In this document: piece after piece, positions 13,173 to 23,500 of the stretch
Position numbering within the stretch: the stretch's first letter is position 1
How the letters are laid out: the number at the start of each line of letters is the position of its first letter
Origin: Strigamia acuminata
Taxonomy: Eukaryota > Arthropoda > Chilopoda > Geophilomorpha > Linotaeniidae
Reading direction: 5' to 3'
NCBI GenBank assembly: GCA_949358305.1
Contig: OX442314.1
Span: 65,605,369-65,669,368 of the forward strand
DNA length: 64,000 nucleotides
Made by a program: the position numbers and the translations under genes
Notes under the pieces: generated by a model
Databases searched by the model: none
The model's input: only the letters and a program-made list of their open reading frames with translations
What the model was told of the DNA's origin: nothing

Positions 13173-14439
13173 CAACTGCGATGTGAAATGAACTCAAAAT
13201 TTTTTTTTCAAAATTTATTGCTTGGGTGTTGCTAAAACTTATATTGAAGGCTTCTACTAAGGTTTAAACACTATTTCTGAACATTCAGAGACATTGGACT
13301 TGTGGTGTTTGTGCTAAGTCAACTGTGATGAGATCAAAAGTCTATTCTCCCAAATCATTGGTTGGATGTTTCTAAAACTTACATTGGAGCCTTCTACTAA
13401 GGTTTAAACACTATTTCTGAACATTCAGAGACATTGGTCTTGTGGTGTTTGTGCTAAGTCAACTGTGATGAGATCAAAAGTCTATTCTCCCAAATCATTG
13501 GTTGGATGTTTCTAAAACTTACATTGGAGCCTTCTACTAAGGTTTAAACACTATTTCTGAACATTCAGAGACATTGGTCTTGTGGTGTTTGTGCTAAGTC
13601 AACTGTGATGAGATCAAAAGTCTATTCTCCTAAATCAATGGTTGAATGTTTCTAAAACTTACATTGGAGCCTTCTACTAAGGTTTAAACACTATTTCTGA
13701 ACATTCAGAGACATTGGACTTGTGGTGTTTCTGCTAAGTCAACTGTGATGAGATCAAAAGTCTATTCTCCCAAATCATTGGTTGGATGTCTCTAAAACTT
13801 ACATTGGAGCCTTCTACTAAGGTTTAAACACTATTTCTGAACATTCAGAGACATTGGTCTTGTGGTGTTTGTGCTAAGTCAACTGTGATGAGATCAAAAG
13901 TCTATTCTCCCAAATCATTGGTTGGATGTTTCTAAAATTTACATTGGAGCCTTCTACTAAGGTTTAAACACTATTTCTGAACATTCAGAGACATTAGTCT
14001 TGTGGTGTTTGTGCTAAGTCAACTGTGATGAGATCAAAAGTCTATTCTCCTAAATCAATGGTTGAATGTTTCTAAAACTTACATTGGAGCCTTCTACTAA
14101 GGTTTAAACACTATTTCTGAACATTCAGAGACATTGGACTTGTGGTGTTTGTGCTAAGTCAACTGTGATGAGATCAAAAGTCTATTCTCCCAAATCATTG
14201 GTTGGATGTTTCTAAAACTTACATTGGAGCCTTCTACTAAGGTTTAAACACTATTTCTGAACATTCAGAGACATTGGACTTGTGGTGTTTGTGCTAAGTC
14301 AACTGTGATGAGATCAAAAGTCTATTCTCCCAAATCATTGGTTGGATGTTTCTAAAACTTACATTGGAGCCTTCTACTAAGGTTTAAACACTATTTCTGA
14401 ACATTCAGAGACATTGGTCTTGTGGTGTTTGTGCTAAGT
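13173..14439 (+). repeat. Class B HOR unit (9-mer, 1267 bp) with private variant
   Basis: 147+8x140 bp. It carries the change acattAgtc near 13995. The same change sits in the same monomer of the 1267-bp unit at 34963-36229 (near 35774), beyond both retrotransposons. The two units are therefore sister copies. Confidence 0.85.
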
Positions 14440-14656
14440 CAACTGCGATGTGAAATGAACTCAAAATTTTTTTTTCAAAATTTATTGCTTGGGTGTTGCT
14501 AAAACTTATATTGAAGGCTTCTACTAAGGTTTAAACACTATTTCTGAACATTCAGAGACATTGGACTTGTGGTGTTTGTGCTAAGTCAACTGTGATGAGA
14601 TCAAAAGTCTATTCTCCCAAATCATTGGTTGGATGTTTCTAAAACTTACATTGGAG

Positions 14657-14660
14657 ACTT
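14657..14660. repeat. Probable target-site duplication of element 1, left copy (actt)
   Basis: The satellite normally reads ttggagcctt; here it reads ttggagactt directly before the LTR. The right copy at 20528-20531 is cctt. One base differs. See the finding on the ambiguous boundary. Confidence 0.55.
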
Positions 14661-15432
14661 TGTTTCTAGCAGTGCTTGAAGACCGTGTTGCACTCTAGAA
14701 GACATTTGAAAATGGTTAAAATAAATAACCCTATTTACCAGAACTTGTGAAGAATCCCAAAGAAGAAAGTCCATTACAGGAAAAAACCTTGATGTGAAAC
14801 CTGTAAAGTGAGCTGTGAACATGTTGGGACAATTCAATACTATTGTGCTCAAGTTAGCACACAAAAACGAATTTATTGTAAGGTTAAAATCTATCAAAAC
14901 ATTACACATAAGAGAGGAGAAAATCAACGTTACTTAGGACTAGAAAAAACATATAACAAGTCAGAGTAGTTGCTGGCAACCTACAACAATTAGAGCAGCG
15001 GCTCTTAGCAACGAGTGGCAACAATCACTCGCAAGAGGCGAATTGTCCCTCTAGTGACAAAATGATAAAGCGTATACAAGAAAATACACAGTTTCGAGTA
15101 TAAAATCATTACAAAGGGCACAAAACCGTAATAAATTAAGACAAAGTGTTTCAAATAAATAAACTAACTTAGGAACTAACAACAGCAACTCTTTGGACGA
15201 ATCCAAGCAGTAAAACTCCAAAGAATCAAAGAAAAGATGCAAAATTACCTTAAAAAAGACAGCTTAAATCAGGTAATTCACCACTCCCACTTCACAAACT
15301 ACACGAAATTCATTTAACATTTAGCCAAAACTTAAGCTGCACTATTAACTAAACACAAACTTGAATTAATGATTAATCAAAGCAAATCCGCTATTGCGAT
15401 AGCAAAAATCCATGTTGCGCGTGCTCGCAACA
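14661..15432 (-). repeat. Element 1 left LTR (3' LTR in minus orientation)
   Basis: 772 bp, matching 19756-20527 throughout on visual comparison. A hairpin (stem cgagtg / cactcg) lies at 15012-15031. A plus-strand TATAAAA at 15099-15105 is noted but not trusted as a promoter given the AT content. A minus-strand reading frame inside it (ATG at 14927) runs out into the satellite at 14646, the truncated twin of the frame in the right LTR. Confidence 0.88.
15413..15432 (-). promoter_or_regulatory. LTR-terminal inverted repeat (hairpin), element 1 left LTR
   Basis: TGTTGCG and CGCAACA, a perfect 7-bp stem, flank a 6-nt centre at the U3 end of the LTR (minus-strand start). The copy in the right LTR is 20508-20527. 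Element 2 has the same stem with an 8-nt centre. It may be an integrase recognition feature (inference). Confidence 0.6.
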
Positions 15433-16272
15433 GCGTTGCCGGCCAAAGAAGAAGGGAAGGCAAGGCAGAAAACCGTTGAAGGAATTCCCCATCAAAACCA
15501 AGAGAACGGGAAGAAAAAGTATCGAAGCCAAGCTCGACTTTGTAAAAGTCGCGAAGGCAAAACCATAGACACGAAGGCAAAAAACTGTAACCTAAACATC
15601 CGAGACCTCTAGGAGCGTCCCAGGGTCAAGGGCATCGAAGTCGGATCGCGGCCCAAAAACACCGGAGAGACGAAAGAAAAGAGAAGGGCCGTGCCACGAT
15701 GACCTAGTCCAGACACCGAGGGGCTACGACGTCGCCAATAGACACGTGGCACACACACAAAATACTTTTAGAAAATCTGACTGAACGGGTTTTCTAACCG
15801 GAACAACGTGAGAACATTGCGGGAGCTTCTCAGAAAGCTCAGTCTGTCAACCCGTAGACAGACGATTAAACTAATGAAAGCTAAAAACAGGAAAACGAGA
15901 ATCCTCGTCAAAGAGGAAGGAAAACTGTCACAAAAGCTCTTGAACGAGCATGGTCTCGCAAAGAACAAGACATGCATGAAGACTAGAAAGAAAACTTGGA
16001 ACGCAAAAAGAGAACGGACTTGAGACACGGCAGGCTTCACCGCCTCGTTGTTCTCGAGCCAGCGCTCAAGTGGCAACGTACCACGGAAACCTCCGTCCGC
16101 CTGCAAACACAAGCTGCGAACTCAAACTTATTAAACTATTAAAGACGACCCTTTTCTAGAAAACAAGAAAAATGCAAACTAAGGGAATGAATGCGTTGAC
16201 CCAGACATATCGTCTGACCAACCACCCAGCATTCGTACGAAGAACTAGAAAATGCCGTCAAGACCTAGGCAC

Positions 16273-16291
16273 CACTCTTTCGCAAAGAGTG
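16273..16291 (+). other. Perfect 8-bp hairpin in element 1 interior
   Basis: CACTCTTT and AAAGAGTG are separated by a 3-nt loop (cgc). No T-run follows, so it is not an obvious terminator. Function unknown. Confidence 0.5.
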
Positions 16292-18273
16292 ACTAACTAA
16301 CCACTTACCCAAAGCCATGACCACCTAGCTAACATGATCACGCCAGAAGAAGGAAAAAGAGAACGAGAAAGCATGAAGCTCAGGCAATGCGAACCATTCA
16401 CCGCAACTGCCACGCAAAGGCGTTGACCGCACCCTGACTTGACATAAACCCACAAAACCGCTAAGAGCAGAGAATAAAGAAAAAAAAGGAAAGACTTAGT
16501 CAGGTGACTGTGTAAACCATCTGCGACCTCTTGTCCACAGTGACAAAGAAACACCCGCACGCTGACCCATCGACCACACTTTTATCTAACTAACAAGAGA
16601 AAAACGGTTCAATTATCAAAAAAAAACGAACACGTTCCGTGCAAATAAATACCGGCAAAAACGTCAATATTATCACTAAAGCTATTGGCCAAGTATGGCC
16701 TCACAAGGGAAACTAACAAACTGGAACTGTGAAAACCAGCAAGAATTCCAAAACACTAAACTTTCTGCTTTTTTTTCTCGAAGAGGGAATAAGTCCGTAC
16801 CCAAATAATCAATCCATTTCCTCCCCACGAGAAAAGAAAGGAAAGGGGCCTGCTTCTTTTTGAAGATCAACAGGTGTCAAACGATACTGAAAAACGTTGG
16901 AAGCAGTGCAACTGCAACCAAATGAAGCGAAGCTACACTTCCTGCACGAAAACTAATCACGTCGTTGAAAAGAAATTAAAACCGGTGGCTATCTTTCAAC
17001 CGAGCTGCGCTTTACGAATGCGCCTTGAACAAGGAGGTACCCGATGGACTGCACGTCCGCACTCGGGCCACCGTGTAGCCTGTTGTGAGCAGACTACCAC
17101 GAAGACTGAAACTTCTTTAACCGAGAGGGAAATAGAAACTAGATCTAGTTAAAACCCCATGCTCCAATAAGGAGGCTACTGTATGAACGCTTGGCCCACC
17201 CCGAGTCGGAACCAATATGATTGAACCGAGAAACGAGAGAAGAGGGGGGGTTGCTTGACGTCCCTGATTGCGAGGGGCGTCACACATAGACATGAGCAGA
17301 AGGACTTGCCAGTTGCCAACCGCATTACTGGAACCGGTAAGCAACTGCAAGTCGACAATTGACTCGCTCACATACCCATTGACCACATCGTCGATCAGCA
17401 AGCCGACTTCCGGAAATCGCCACTCTACTGAAAGCACGTGTTGTCCAATGACTAAAACGTGTTGCCGAGTGCCGGCGCCAAGAAGGCCGCACACACACGT
17501 CCTTCGACCCATCCTAGAGTGGGCTCCCTGCCTAGTGCATGTCTGCCTCACTGCAGAGCTAGGGATGAAAGACTAACAACAACTACTCAGTCGCGGGAAG
17601 CAAACGTAGAAATAGGGGCCGCCAAAAGGCGCAGGGACTTTGTCTCGGACACGACATCTAACAGAGTATGGCAGTGCAAACCTGCCCTCTGTAACACATC
17701 GAATGGCAGTCCTTGCTGTGCACAGCAAAAACGACCATCCAAAACAAGTACCTATACCCTAACGCCACGCTAGCTAGCCGCAACCCAAAAATAGCAAGCA
17801 AGCTATTTCCTAAACGAATAAGCTAAAATGTCCAAATTCTAAGGTTGCCCCAAAGAACTAGAATAACTAAACTCCCTTTTTTAAACGATAAAAGGCGAGA
17901 CTAATCACTAATGAAGACTCATGAAACGCTACGGACGTTTCCACGAAGAGAAAGCGAAAATGCAGAACGTACATCACCAGCGGTAGACACTGGGTGCAGC
18001 GGACAACAACAGAAACTGGACTTGCCCAGTGGGCGGTGCGGATCGGCTGCTCTAAACTTCCAGCACCGACAGAAGTCACACGCCTATCTAAATCCAAACC
18101 CACTTGCAAACAAGTCGTATAACAATCTAACCGAACAGAAATTGACGGACAGATAAGAACCGACTGACCTCACGGGCCAGCGCTCGCTCAGCTAGACATG
18201 AGCAGCAAAAGAACGAATCTCGTTCTAAAAACAAGAAACGTTCTACAAACACTCGAATACAAACGGGTGTGCC

Positions 18274-18325
18274 CTCTCCCAAAGCGGAGAGATGATCGAC
18301 ACCAGAGCTCACGAGGAAACTCGTG
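18274..18325 (+). other. Two consecutive 6-bp hairpins, one with a GAAA loop
   Basis: ctctcc / ggagag (18274-18291, 6-nt loop) and cacgag / ctcgtg (18310-18325) closed by the tetraloop GAAA, a GNRA loop if transcribed from the plus strand. On the minus strand the loop would be UUUC. Could be chance in 4 kb. Confidence 0.35.
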
Positions 18326-19182
18326 CGGCACACGAAAAACATTGGACACAAAACGTAAAGACTAGAGGTCGTCCACATTCCAAACACAAGAGCAGGCTCA
18401 CATGACGAGAAGAAGCCAGATCACTCAAGGACCCCCCTGACCGCCGCTCTGATAGGCGGGAAGGACGAGGAGAAGGAACTGGTTGGCTCACAATAGCTAG
18501 TAATTTAACTTTAGCGTAGGGCAGAAAGCTAAAAGCGGGAGTTAATCGACCCCGAGCTGACGACTAACTGGCCAACACCACTAAAAATTTGCAAATGTGA
18601 CGACGCTCCTGTCATTAAGCCTAAAAATTTCTTAAAAAGACTACACGAAAAAGGGAAAAACCCCGGGAGATCAACGAACTCAAATCCAAAGAGCTAATAA
18701 CGTGATAAATTGGCAAACTCGTTTAAAAAGGGAAACTTGGAAACAAGTAGCTTTGCTTCTCACATATTAAACCAAAAATTCTTACCAAAAACGTGAATGA
18801 ACAAAGAATAAAGCTATTAACCAGCACAGGCATAAATGCGATCAGAAAATTGGACTCCCTTATTAAATCCAGACACAGAAAGCCAATAAATACGTACAAA
18901 TCATTCTTTGGCACTTAAACAAGGAACTGAGGACAATAGCAACATAACCGTAAGCGAGGAGGGCAAAAACAGAAGTTTAGGGTTTAAGGGGACTCCAAAC
19001 AAGGCGCAAATAGGCGTGGAAACTAGCTACACTTGCACAACGACGTATGCAGAAGCATGAAACAGAACTAACGCCCCAAAACTCCCAAAACAACCACAAT
19101 TTCCCCCAAAAACCTTAAAATTAACATTTGATGAAAACGAGAAAATATAATCGACAAAAAAACGAAATCTTCATTGCCGACT

Positions 19183-20022
19183 CTAGTACATTGCGTTGTG
19201 TATAACTGGCGGCCGACTGACGCTTGAAGAGTGACTCTTCCAAACTCGGTGACCATTCTGTGTGCGCTGACGGCACGAATCTTTTGGCGGGACTGTCCGG
19301 TACAACTGAGAGAACTCGCTCTGCTGCTGAAGAAACAACTCGACTGGAATCTTGACCGCGTCGCTTGTGAGACGACGCACGTCTGTGTGGACACAGCCTC
19401 GTACTGTCCAACGAACTGGGCACACGAAATCCTGGAAAATCTTGCCGAAACTCTCTCCATCGACGATCCCGAAGTGGTCGCTGCATTCCGCCATACGACG
19501 CACTCGTACTGGGCGAATCTGAGACGAATTTCGCCATCCCGAGCAGCAATTCTCAATTTGACCGACAGCCACACGCATTGCGCTTGTAAATGCGCTGGCT
19601 TCACACGATGCGTCTGTCGTCACTAAGCGCTGGCAGCCTCCACTGCAATTACCGATCTTGTTTCCGAAAATGGCGGCGATGTCACCCATTTTCGAACTCA
19701 CGGCAACCTGACGACACTTGGCTAGCATCCTGGTCAAGCAAAACGGCACCAACTTTGTTTCTAGCAGTGCTTGAAGACCGTGTTGCACTCTAGAAGACAT
19801 TTGAAAATGGTTAAAATAAATAACCCTATTTACCAGAACTTGTGAAGAATCCCAAAGAAGAAAGTCCATTACAGGAAAAAACCTTGATGTGAAACCTGTA
19901 AAGTGAGCTGTGAACATGTTGGGACAATTCAATACTATTGTGCTCAAGTTAGCACACAAAAACGAATTTATTGTAAGGTTAAAATCTATCAAAACATTAC
20001 ACATAAGAGAGGAGAAAATCAA
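19183..20022 (-). CDS. Hypothetical frame from 5' LTR into element 1 interior (279 codons)
   Basis: The longest open frame in the window. It starts at an ATG inside the right LTR, leaves the LTR after residue 89, crosses the primer-binding-like sequence (residues about 91-100) and stops at 19183 inside a motif shared with element 2. The LTR-encoded N-terminus is hydrophobic and rich in Phe and Leu. The interior part is Arg, Ser and Cys rich with no CCHC knuckle spacing or protease motif that I can see. The left LTR carries the same N-terminal codons but diverges into satellite. Frames on both strands are also open at 19068-19626, which argues that low stop density, not selection, may explain the length. 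If real, it would be a Gag-like leader product; I do not recognise it. Confidence 0.2.
   Translation of the reverse strand: MIFSSLMCNVLIDFNLTINSFLCANLSTIVLNCPNMFTAHFTGFTSRFFPVMDFLLWDSSQVLVNRVIYFNHFQMSSRVQHGLQALLETKLVPFCLTRMLAKCRQVAVSSKMGDIAAIFGNKIGNCSGGCQRLVTTDASCEASAFTSAMRVAVGQIENCCSGWRNSSQIRPVRVRRMAECSDHFGIVDGESFGKIFQDFVCPVRWTVRGCVHTDVRRLTSDAVKIPVELFLQQQSEFSQLYRTVPPKDSCRQRTQNGHRVWKSHSSSVSRPPVIHNAMY
19189..19207 (-). promoter_or_regulatory. 19-nt motif shared by both elements, element 1 copy
   Basis: Plus strand cattgcgttgtgtataact, identical to 32136-32154 in element 2, and preceded in both by ctagt. In minus orientation it lies downstream of the 5' LTR and primer site, ending ...CGCAATG. 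A packaging, splice or translation-start role is possible but not shown. Confidence 0.65.
19725..19751 (-). promoter_or_regulatory. Putative tRNA-His-like primer-binding site, element 1
   Basis: On the minus strand, TGGTGCCG (19744-19751) is complementary to the CGGCACCA 3' end typical of cytosolic tRNA-His. After a 7-nt insertion (ttttgct) comes TGACCAGGATGC (19725-19736), which resembles the complement of the adjoining acceptor and T-arm sequence. It sits 4 nt from the right LTR. The split layout is repeated in element 2. The tRNA sequence is recalled family knowledge, not searched. Confidence 0.6.
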
Positions 20023-20527
20023 CGTTACTTAGGACTAGAAAAAACATATAACAAGTCAGAGTAGTTGCTGGCAACCTACAACAATTAGAGCAGCGGCTCT
20101 TAGCAACGAGTGGCAACAATCACTCGCAAGAGGCGAATTGTCCCTCTAGTGACAAAATGATAAAGCGTATACAAGAAAATACACAGTTTCGAGTATAAAA
20201 TCATTACAAAGGGCACAAAACCGTAATAAATTAAGACAAAGTGTTTCAAATAAATAAACTAACTTAGGAACTAACAACAGCAACTCTTTGGACGAATCCA
20301 AGCAGTAAAACTCCAAAGAATCAAAGAAAAGATGCAAAATTACCTTAAAAAAGACAGCTTAAATCAGGTAATTCACCACTCCCACTTCACAAACTACACG
20401 AAATTCATTTAACATTTAGCCAAAACTTAAGCTGCACTATTAACTAAACACAAACTTGAATTAATGATTAATCAAAGCAAATCCGCTATTGCGATAGCAA
20501 AAATCCATGTTGCGCGTGCTCGCAACA
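19756..20527 (-). repeat. Element 1 right LTR (5' LTR in minus orientation)
   Basis: Direct repeat of 14661-15432. The four bases inside it (actt, 19752-19755) are the same as those outside the left LTR (14657-14660), so the strict repeat could be drawn 4 bp longer. I set the border at TG...CA because it gives a near-perfect target duplication. Confidence 0.88.
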
Positions 20528-20531
20528 CCTT
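20528..20531. repeat. Probable target-site duplication of element 1, right copy (cctt)
   Basis: Satellite resumes as ccttctactaagg immediately after the LTR, in phase with the left flank. Confidence 0.55.
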
Positions 20532-23500
20532 CTACTAAGGTTTAAACACTATTTCTGAACATTCAGAGACATTGGTCTTGTGGTGTTTGTGCTAAGTCAA
20601 CTGTGATGAGATCAAAAGTCTATTCACCCAAATCATTGGTTGGATGTTTCTAAAACTTACATTGGAGCCTTCTACTAAGGTTTAAACACTATTTCTGAAC
20701 ATTCAGAGACATTGGTCTTGTGGTGTTTGTGCTAAGTCAACTGTGATGAGATCAAAAGTCTATTCTCCTAAATCAATGGTTGAATGTTTCTAAAACTTAC
20801 ATTGGAGCCTTCTACTAAGGTTTAAACACTATTTCTGAACATTCAGAGACATTGGACTTGTGGTGTTTCTGCTAAGTCAACTGTGATGAGATCAAAAGTC
20901 TATTCTCCCAAATCATTGGTTGGATGTTTCTAAAATTTACATTGGAGCCTTCTACTAAGGTTTAAACACTATTTCTGAACATTCAGAGACATTGGTCTTG
21001 TGGTGTTTGTGCTAAGTCAACTGTGATGAGATCAAAAGTCTATTCTCCTAAATCAATGGTTGAATGTTTCTAAAACTTACATTGGAGCCTTCTACTAAGG
21101 TTTAAACACTATTTCTGAACATTCAGAGACATTGGACTTGTGGTGTTTGTGCTAAGTCAACTGTGATGAGATCAAAAGTCTATTCTCCCAAATCATTGGT
21201 TGGATGTTTCTAAAACTTACATTGGAGCCTTCTACTAAGGTTTAAACACTATTTCTGAACATTCAGAGACATTGGTCTTGTGGTGTTTGTGCTAAGTCAA
21301 CTGTGATGAGATCAAAAGTCTATTCTCCTAAATCAATGGTTGAATGTTTCTAAAACTTACATTGGAGCCTTCTACTAAGGTTTAAACACTATTTCTGAAC
21401 ATTCAGAGACATTGGACTTGTGGTGTTTCTGCTAAGTCAACTGTGATGAGATCAAAAGTCTATTCTCCCAAATCATTGGTTGGATGTTTCTAAAATTTAC
21501 ATTGGAGCCTTCTACTAAGGTTTAAACACTATTTCTGAACATTCAGAGACATTGGTCTTGTGGTGTTTGTGCTAAGTCAACTGTGATGAGATCAAAAGTC
21601 TATTCTCCTAAATCAATGGTTGAATGTTTCTAAAACTTACATTGGAGCCTTCTACTAAGGTTTAAACACTATTTCTGAACATTCAGAGACATTGGACTTG
21701 TGGTGTTTGTGCTAAGTCAACTGTGATGAGATCAAAAGTCTATTCTCCCAAATCATTGGTTGGATGTTTCTAAAACTTACATTGGAGCCTTCTACTAAGG
21801 TTTAAACACTATTTCTGAACATTCAGAGACATTGGACTTGTGGTGTTTGTGCTAAGTCAACTGTGATGAGATCAAAAGTCTATTCTCCCAAATCATTGGT
21901 TGGATGTTTCTAAAACTTACATTGGAGCCTTCTACTAAGGTTTAAACACTATTTCTGAACATTCAGAGACATTGGTCTTGTGGTGTTTGTGCTAAGTCAA
22001 CTGTGATGAGATCAAAAGTCTATTCTCCCAAATCATTGGTTGGATGTTTCTAAAACTTACATTGGAGCCTTCTACTAAGGTTTAAACACTATTTCTGAAC
22101 ATTCAGAGACATTGGTCTTGTGGTGTTTGTGCTAAGTCAACTGTGATTAGATCAAAAGTCTATTCTCCCAAATCATTGGTTGGATGTCTCTAAAACTTAC
22201 ATTGGAGCCTTCTACTAAGGTTTAAACACTATTTCTGAACATTCAGAGACATTGGTCTTGTGGTGTTTGTGCTAAGTCAACTGTGATGAGATCAAAAGTC
22301 TATTCTCCCAAATCATTGGTTGGATGTTTCTAAAATTTACATTGGAGCCTTCTACTAAGGTTTAAACACTATTTCTGAACATTCAGAGACATTGGTCTTG
22401 TGGTGTTTGTGCTAAGTCAACTGTGATGAGATCAAAAGTCTATTCTCCTAAATCAATGGTTGAATGTTTCTAAAACTTACATTGGAGCCTTCTACTAAGG
22501 TTTAAACACTATTTCTGAACATTCAGAGACATTGGTCTTGTGGTGTTTGTGCTAAGTCAACTGCGATGTGAAATGAACTCAAAATTTTTTTTTCAAAATT
22601 TATTGCTTGGGTGTTGCTAAAACTTATATTGAAGGCTTCTACTAAGGTTTAAACACTATTTCTGAACATTCAGAGACATTGGACTTGTGGTGTTTGTGCT
22701 AAGTCAACTGTGATGAGATCAAAAGTCTATTCTCCCAAATCATTGGTTGGATGTTTCTAAAACTTACATTGGAGCCTTCTACTAAGGTTTAAACACTATT
22801 TCTGAACATTCAGAGACATTGGTCTTGTGGTGTTTGTGCTAAGTCAACTGTGATGAGATCAAAAGTCTATTCTCCCAAATCATTGGTTGGATGTTTCTAA
22901 AACTTACATTGGAGCTTTCTACTAAGGTTTAAACACTATTTCTGAACATTCAGAGACATTGGTCTTGTGGTGTTTGTGCTAAGTCAACTGTGATGAGATC
23001 AAAAGTCTATTCTCCTAAATCAATGGTTGAATGTTTCTAAAACTTACATTGGAGCCTTCTACTAAGGTTTAAACACTATTTCTGAACATTCAGAGACATT
23101 GGACTTGTGGTGTTTCTGCTAAGTCAACTGTGATGAGATCAAAAGTCTATTCTCCCAAATCATTGGTTGGATGTCTCTAAAACTTACATTGGAGCCTTCT
23201 ACTAAGGTTTAAACACTATTTCTGAACATTCAGAGACATTGGTCTTGTGGTGTTTGTGCTAAGTCAACTGTGATGAGATCAAAAGTCTATTCTCCCAAAT
23301 CATTGGTTGGATGTTTCTAAAATTTACATTGGAGCCTTCTACTAAGGTTTAAGCACTATTTCTGAACATTCAGAGACATTGGTCTTGTGGTGTTTGTGCT
23401 AAGTCAACTGTGATGAGATCAAAAGTCTATTCTCCTAAATCAATGGTTGAATGTTTCTAAAACTTACATTGGAGCCTTCTACTAAGGTTTAAACACTATT

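Larger units (their letters stand above)
1..14656 (+). repeat. 140-bp satellite array, left segment
   Basis: Head-to-tail tandem repeat with a basic period of 140 bp (for example ggagcc at 133, 273 and 413). Every canonical monomer carries the 8-bp palindrome GTTTAAAC. The monomer is AT-rich and has no CpG. Recurrent diagnostic variants are ggA/ggTcttgtgg, gtttG/Ctgc, ctccC/Taaatca, gtT/Ctctaaa and aaaaC/Tttac. HORs here are bounded by class A divergent monomers starting at 1591, 2281, 3251, 4930, 6189, 6879, 7709, 9248 and 11906, and class B ones at 10927, 13173 and 14440. No ORF of note exists in the repeat. The array structure is seen directly; a centromeric or pericentromeric location is inferred from array length and HOR organisation. 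Confidence 0.97.
15433..19182. other. Element 1 interior, no recognisable gene
   Basis: About 3.75 kb with mixed composition, richer in G+C and CpG than the satellite, and A-rich on the plus strand. The longest frames (15768-16112 minus, 114 codons; 17117-17551 minus, 144 codons; 17268-17576 and 17459-17773 plus, about 103 codons) overlap each other, have no motif I know and no shared reading direction. I treat them as chance frames. The sequence next to the left LTR (15433 on) reads gcgttgccggccaaagaag. In minus orientation this gives a T-rich stretch and then ggccggcaacgc before the LTR, a poor polypurine tract. Short hairpins occur at 16273-16291, 18274-18291 and 18310-18325. Confidence 0.7.
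14661..20527 (-). mobile_element. Non-autonomous LTR retrotransposon, element 1
   Basis: Two 772-bp direct repeats, offset 5095 bp, bound a 4.3-kb interior and interrupt the satellite in phase. The LTRs run tgtttctag to gctcgcaaca on the plus strand. Minus orientation is inferred from a TGGTGCCG primer-binding-like site 4 nt inside the right LTR. The interior has only short, mutually overlapping frames, and I recognise no zinc knuckle, protease, reverse transcriptase, RNase H or integrase. That fits a LARD-like or decayed element mobilised in trans. The LTR copies look identical by eye, so insertion is recent. The superfamily (Ty3 or BEL/Pao would fit a 4-bp duplication) cannot be decided. 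Excision restores a 16-monomer HOR (147+15x140 = 2247 bp between 14440 and 22558). Confidence 0.85.

Noticed and set aside
1-14656. CRISPR array
   Set aside because: The repeats are 140 bp, contiguous and without unique spacers; no cas-like frames exist.
1-14656. CENP-B box in the satellite
   Set aside because: The box needs CG dinucleotides; the canonical monomer has none and the boundary monomer has one in the wrong context.
15412-18914. Protein-coding genes on either strand in the element 1 interior
   Set aside because: Frames are short, overlapping on both strands, without recognisable domains or consistent direction.
14661-20527. DNA transposon or Helitron
   Set aside because: Long direct terminal repeats with TG...CA ends and a primer-like site fit an LTR element; no long terminal inverted repeats of the whole element are seen.
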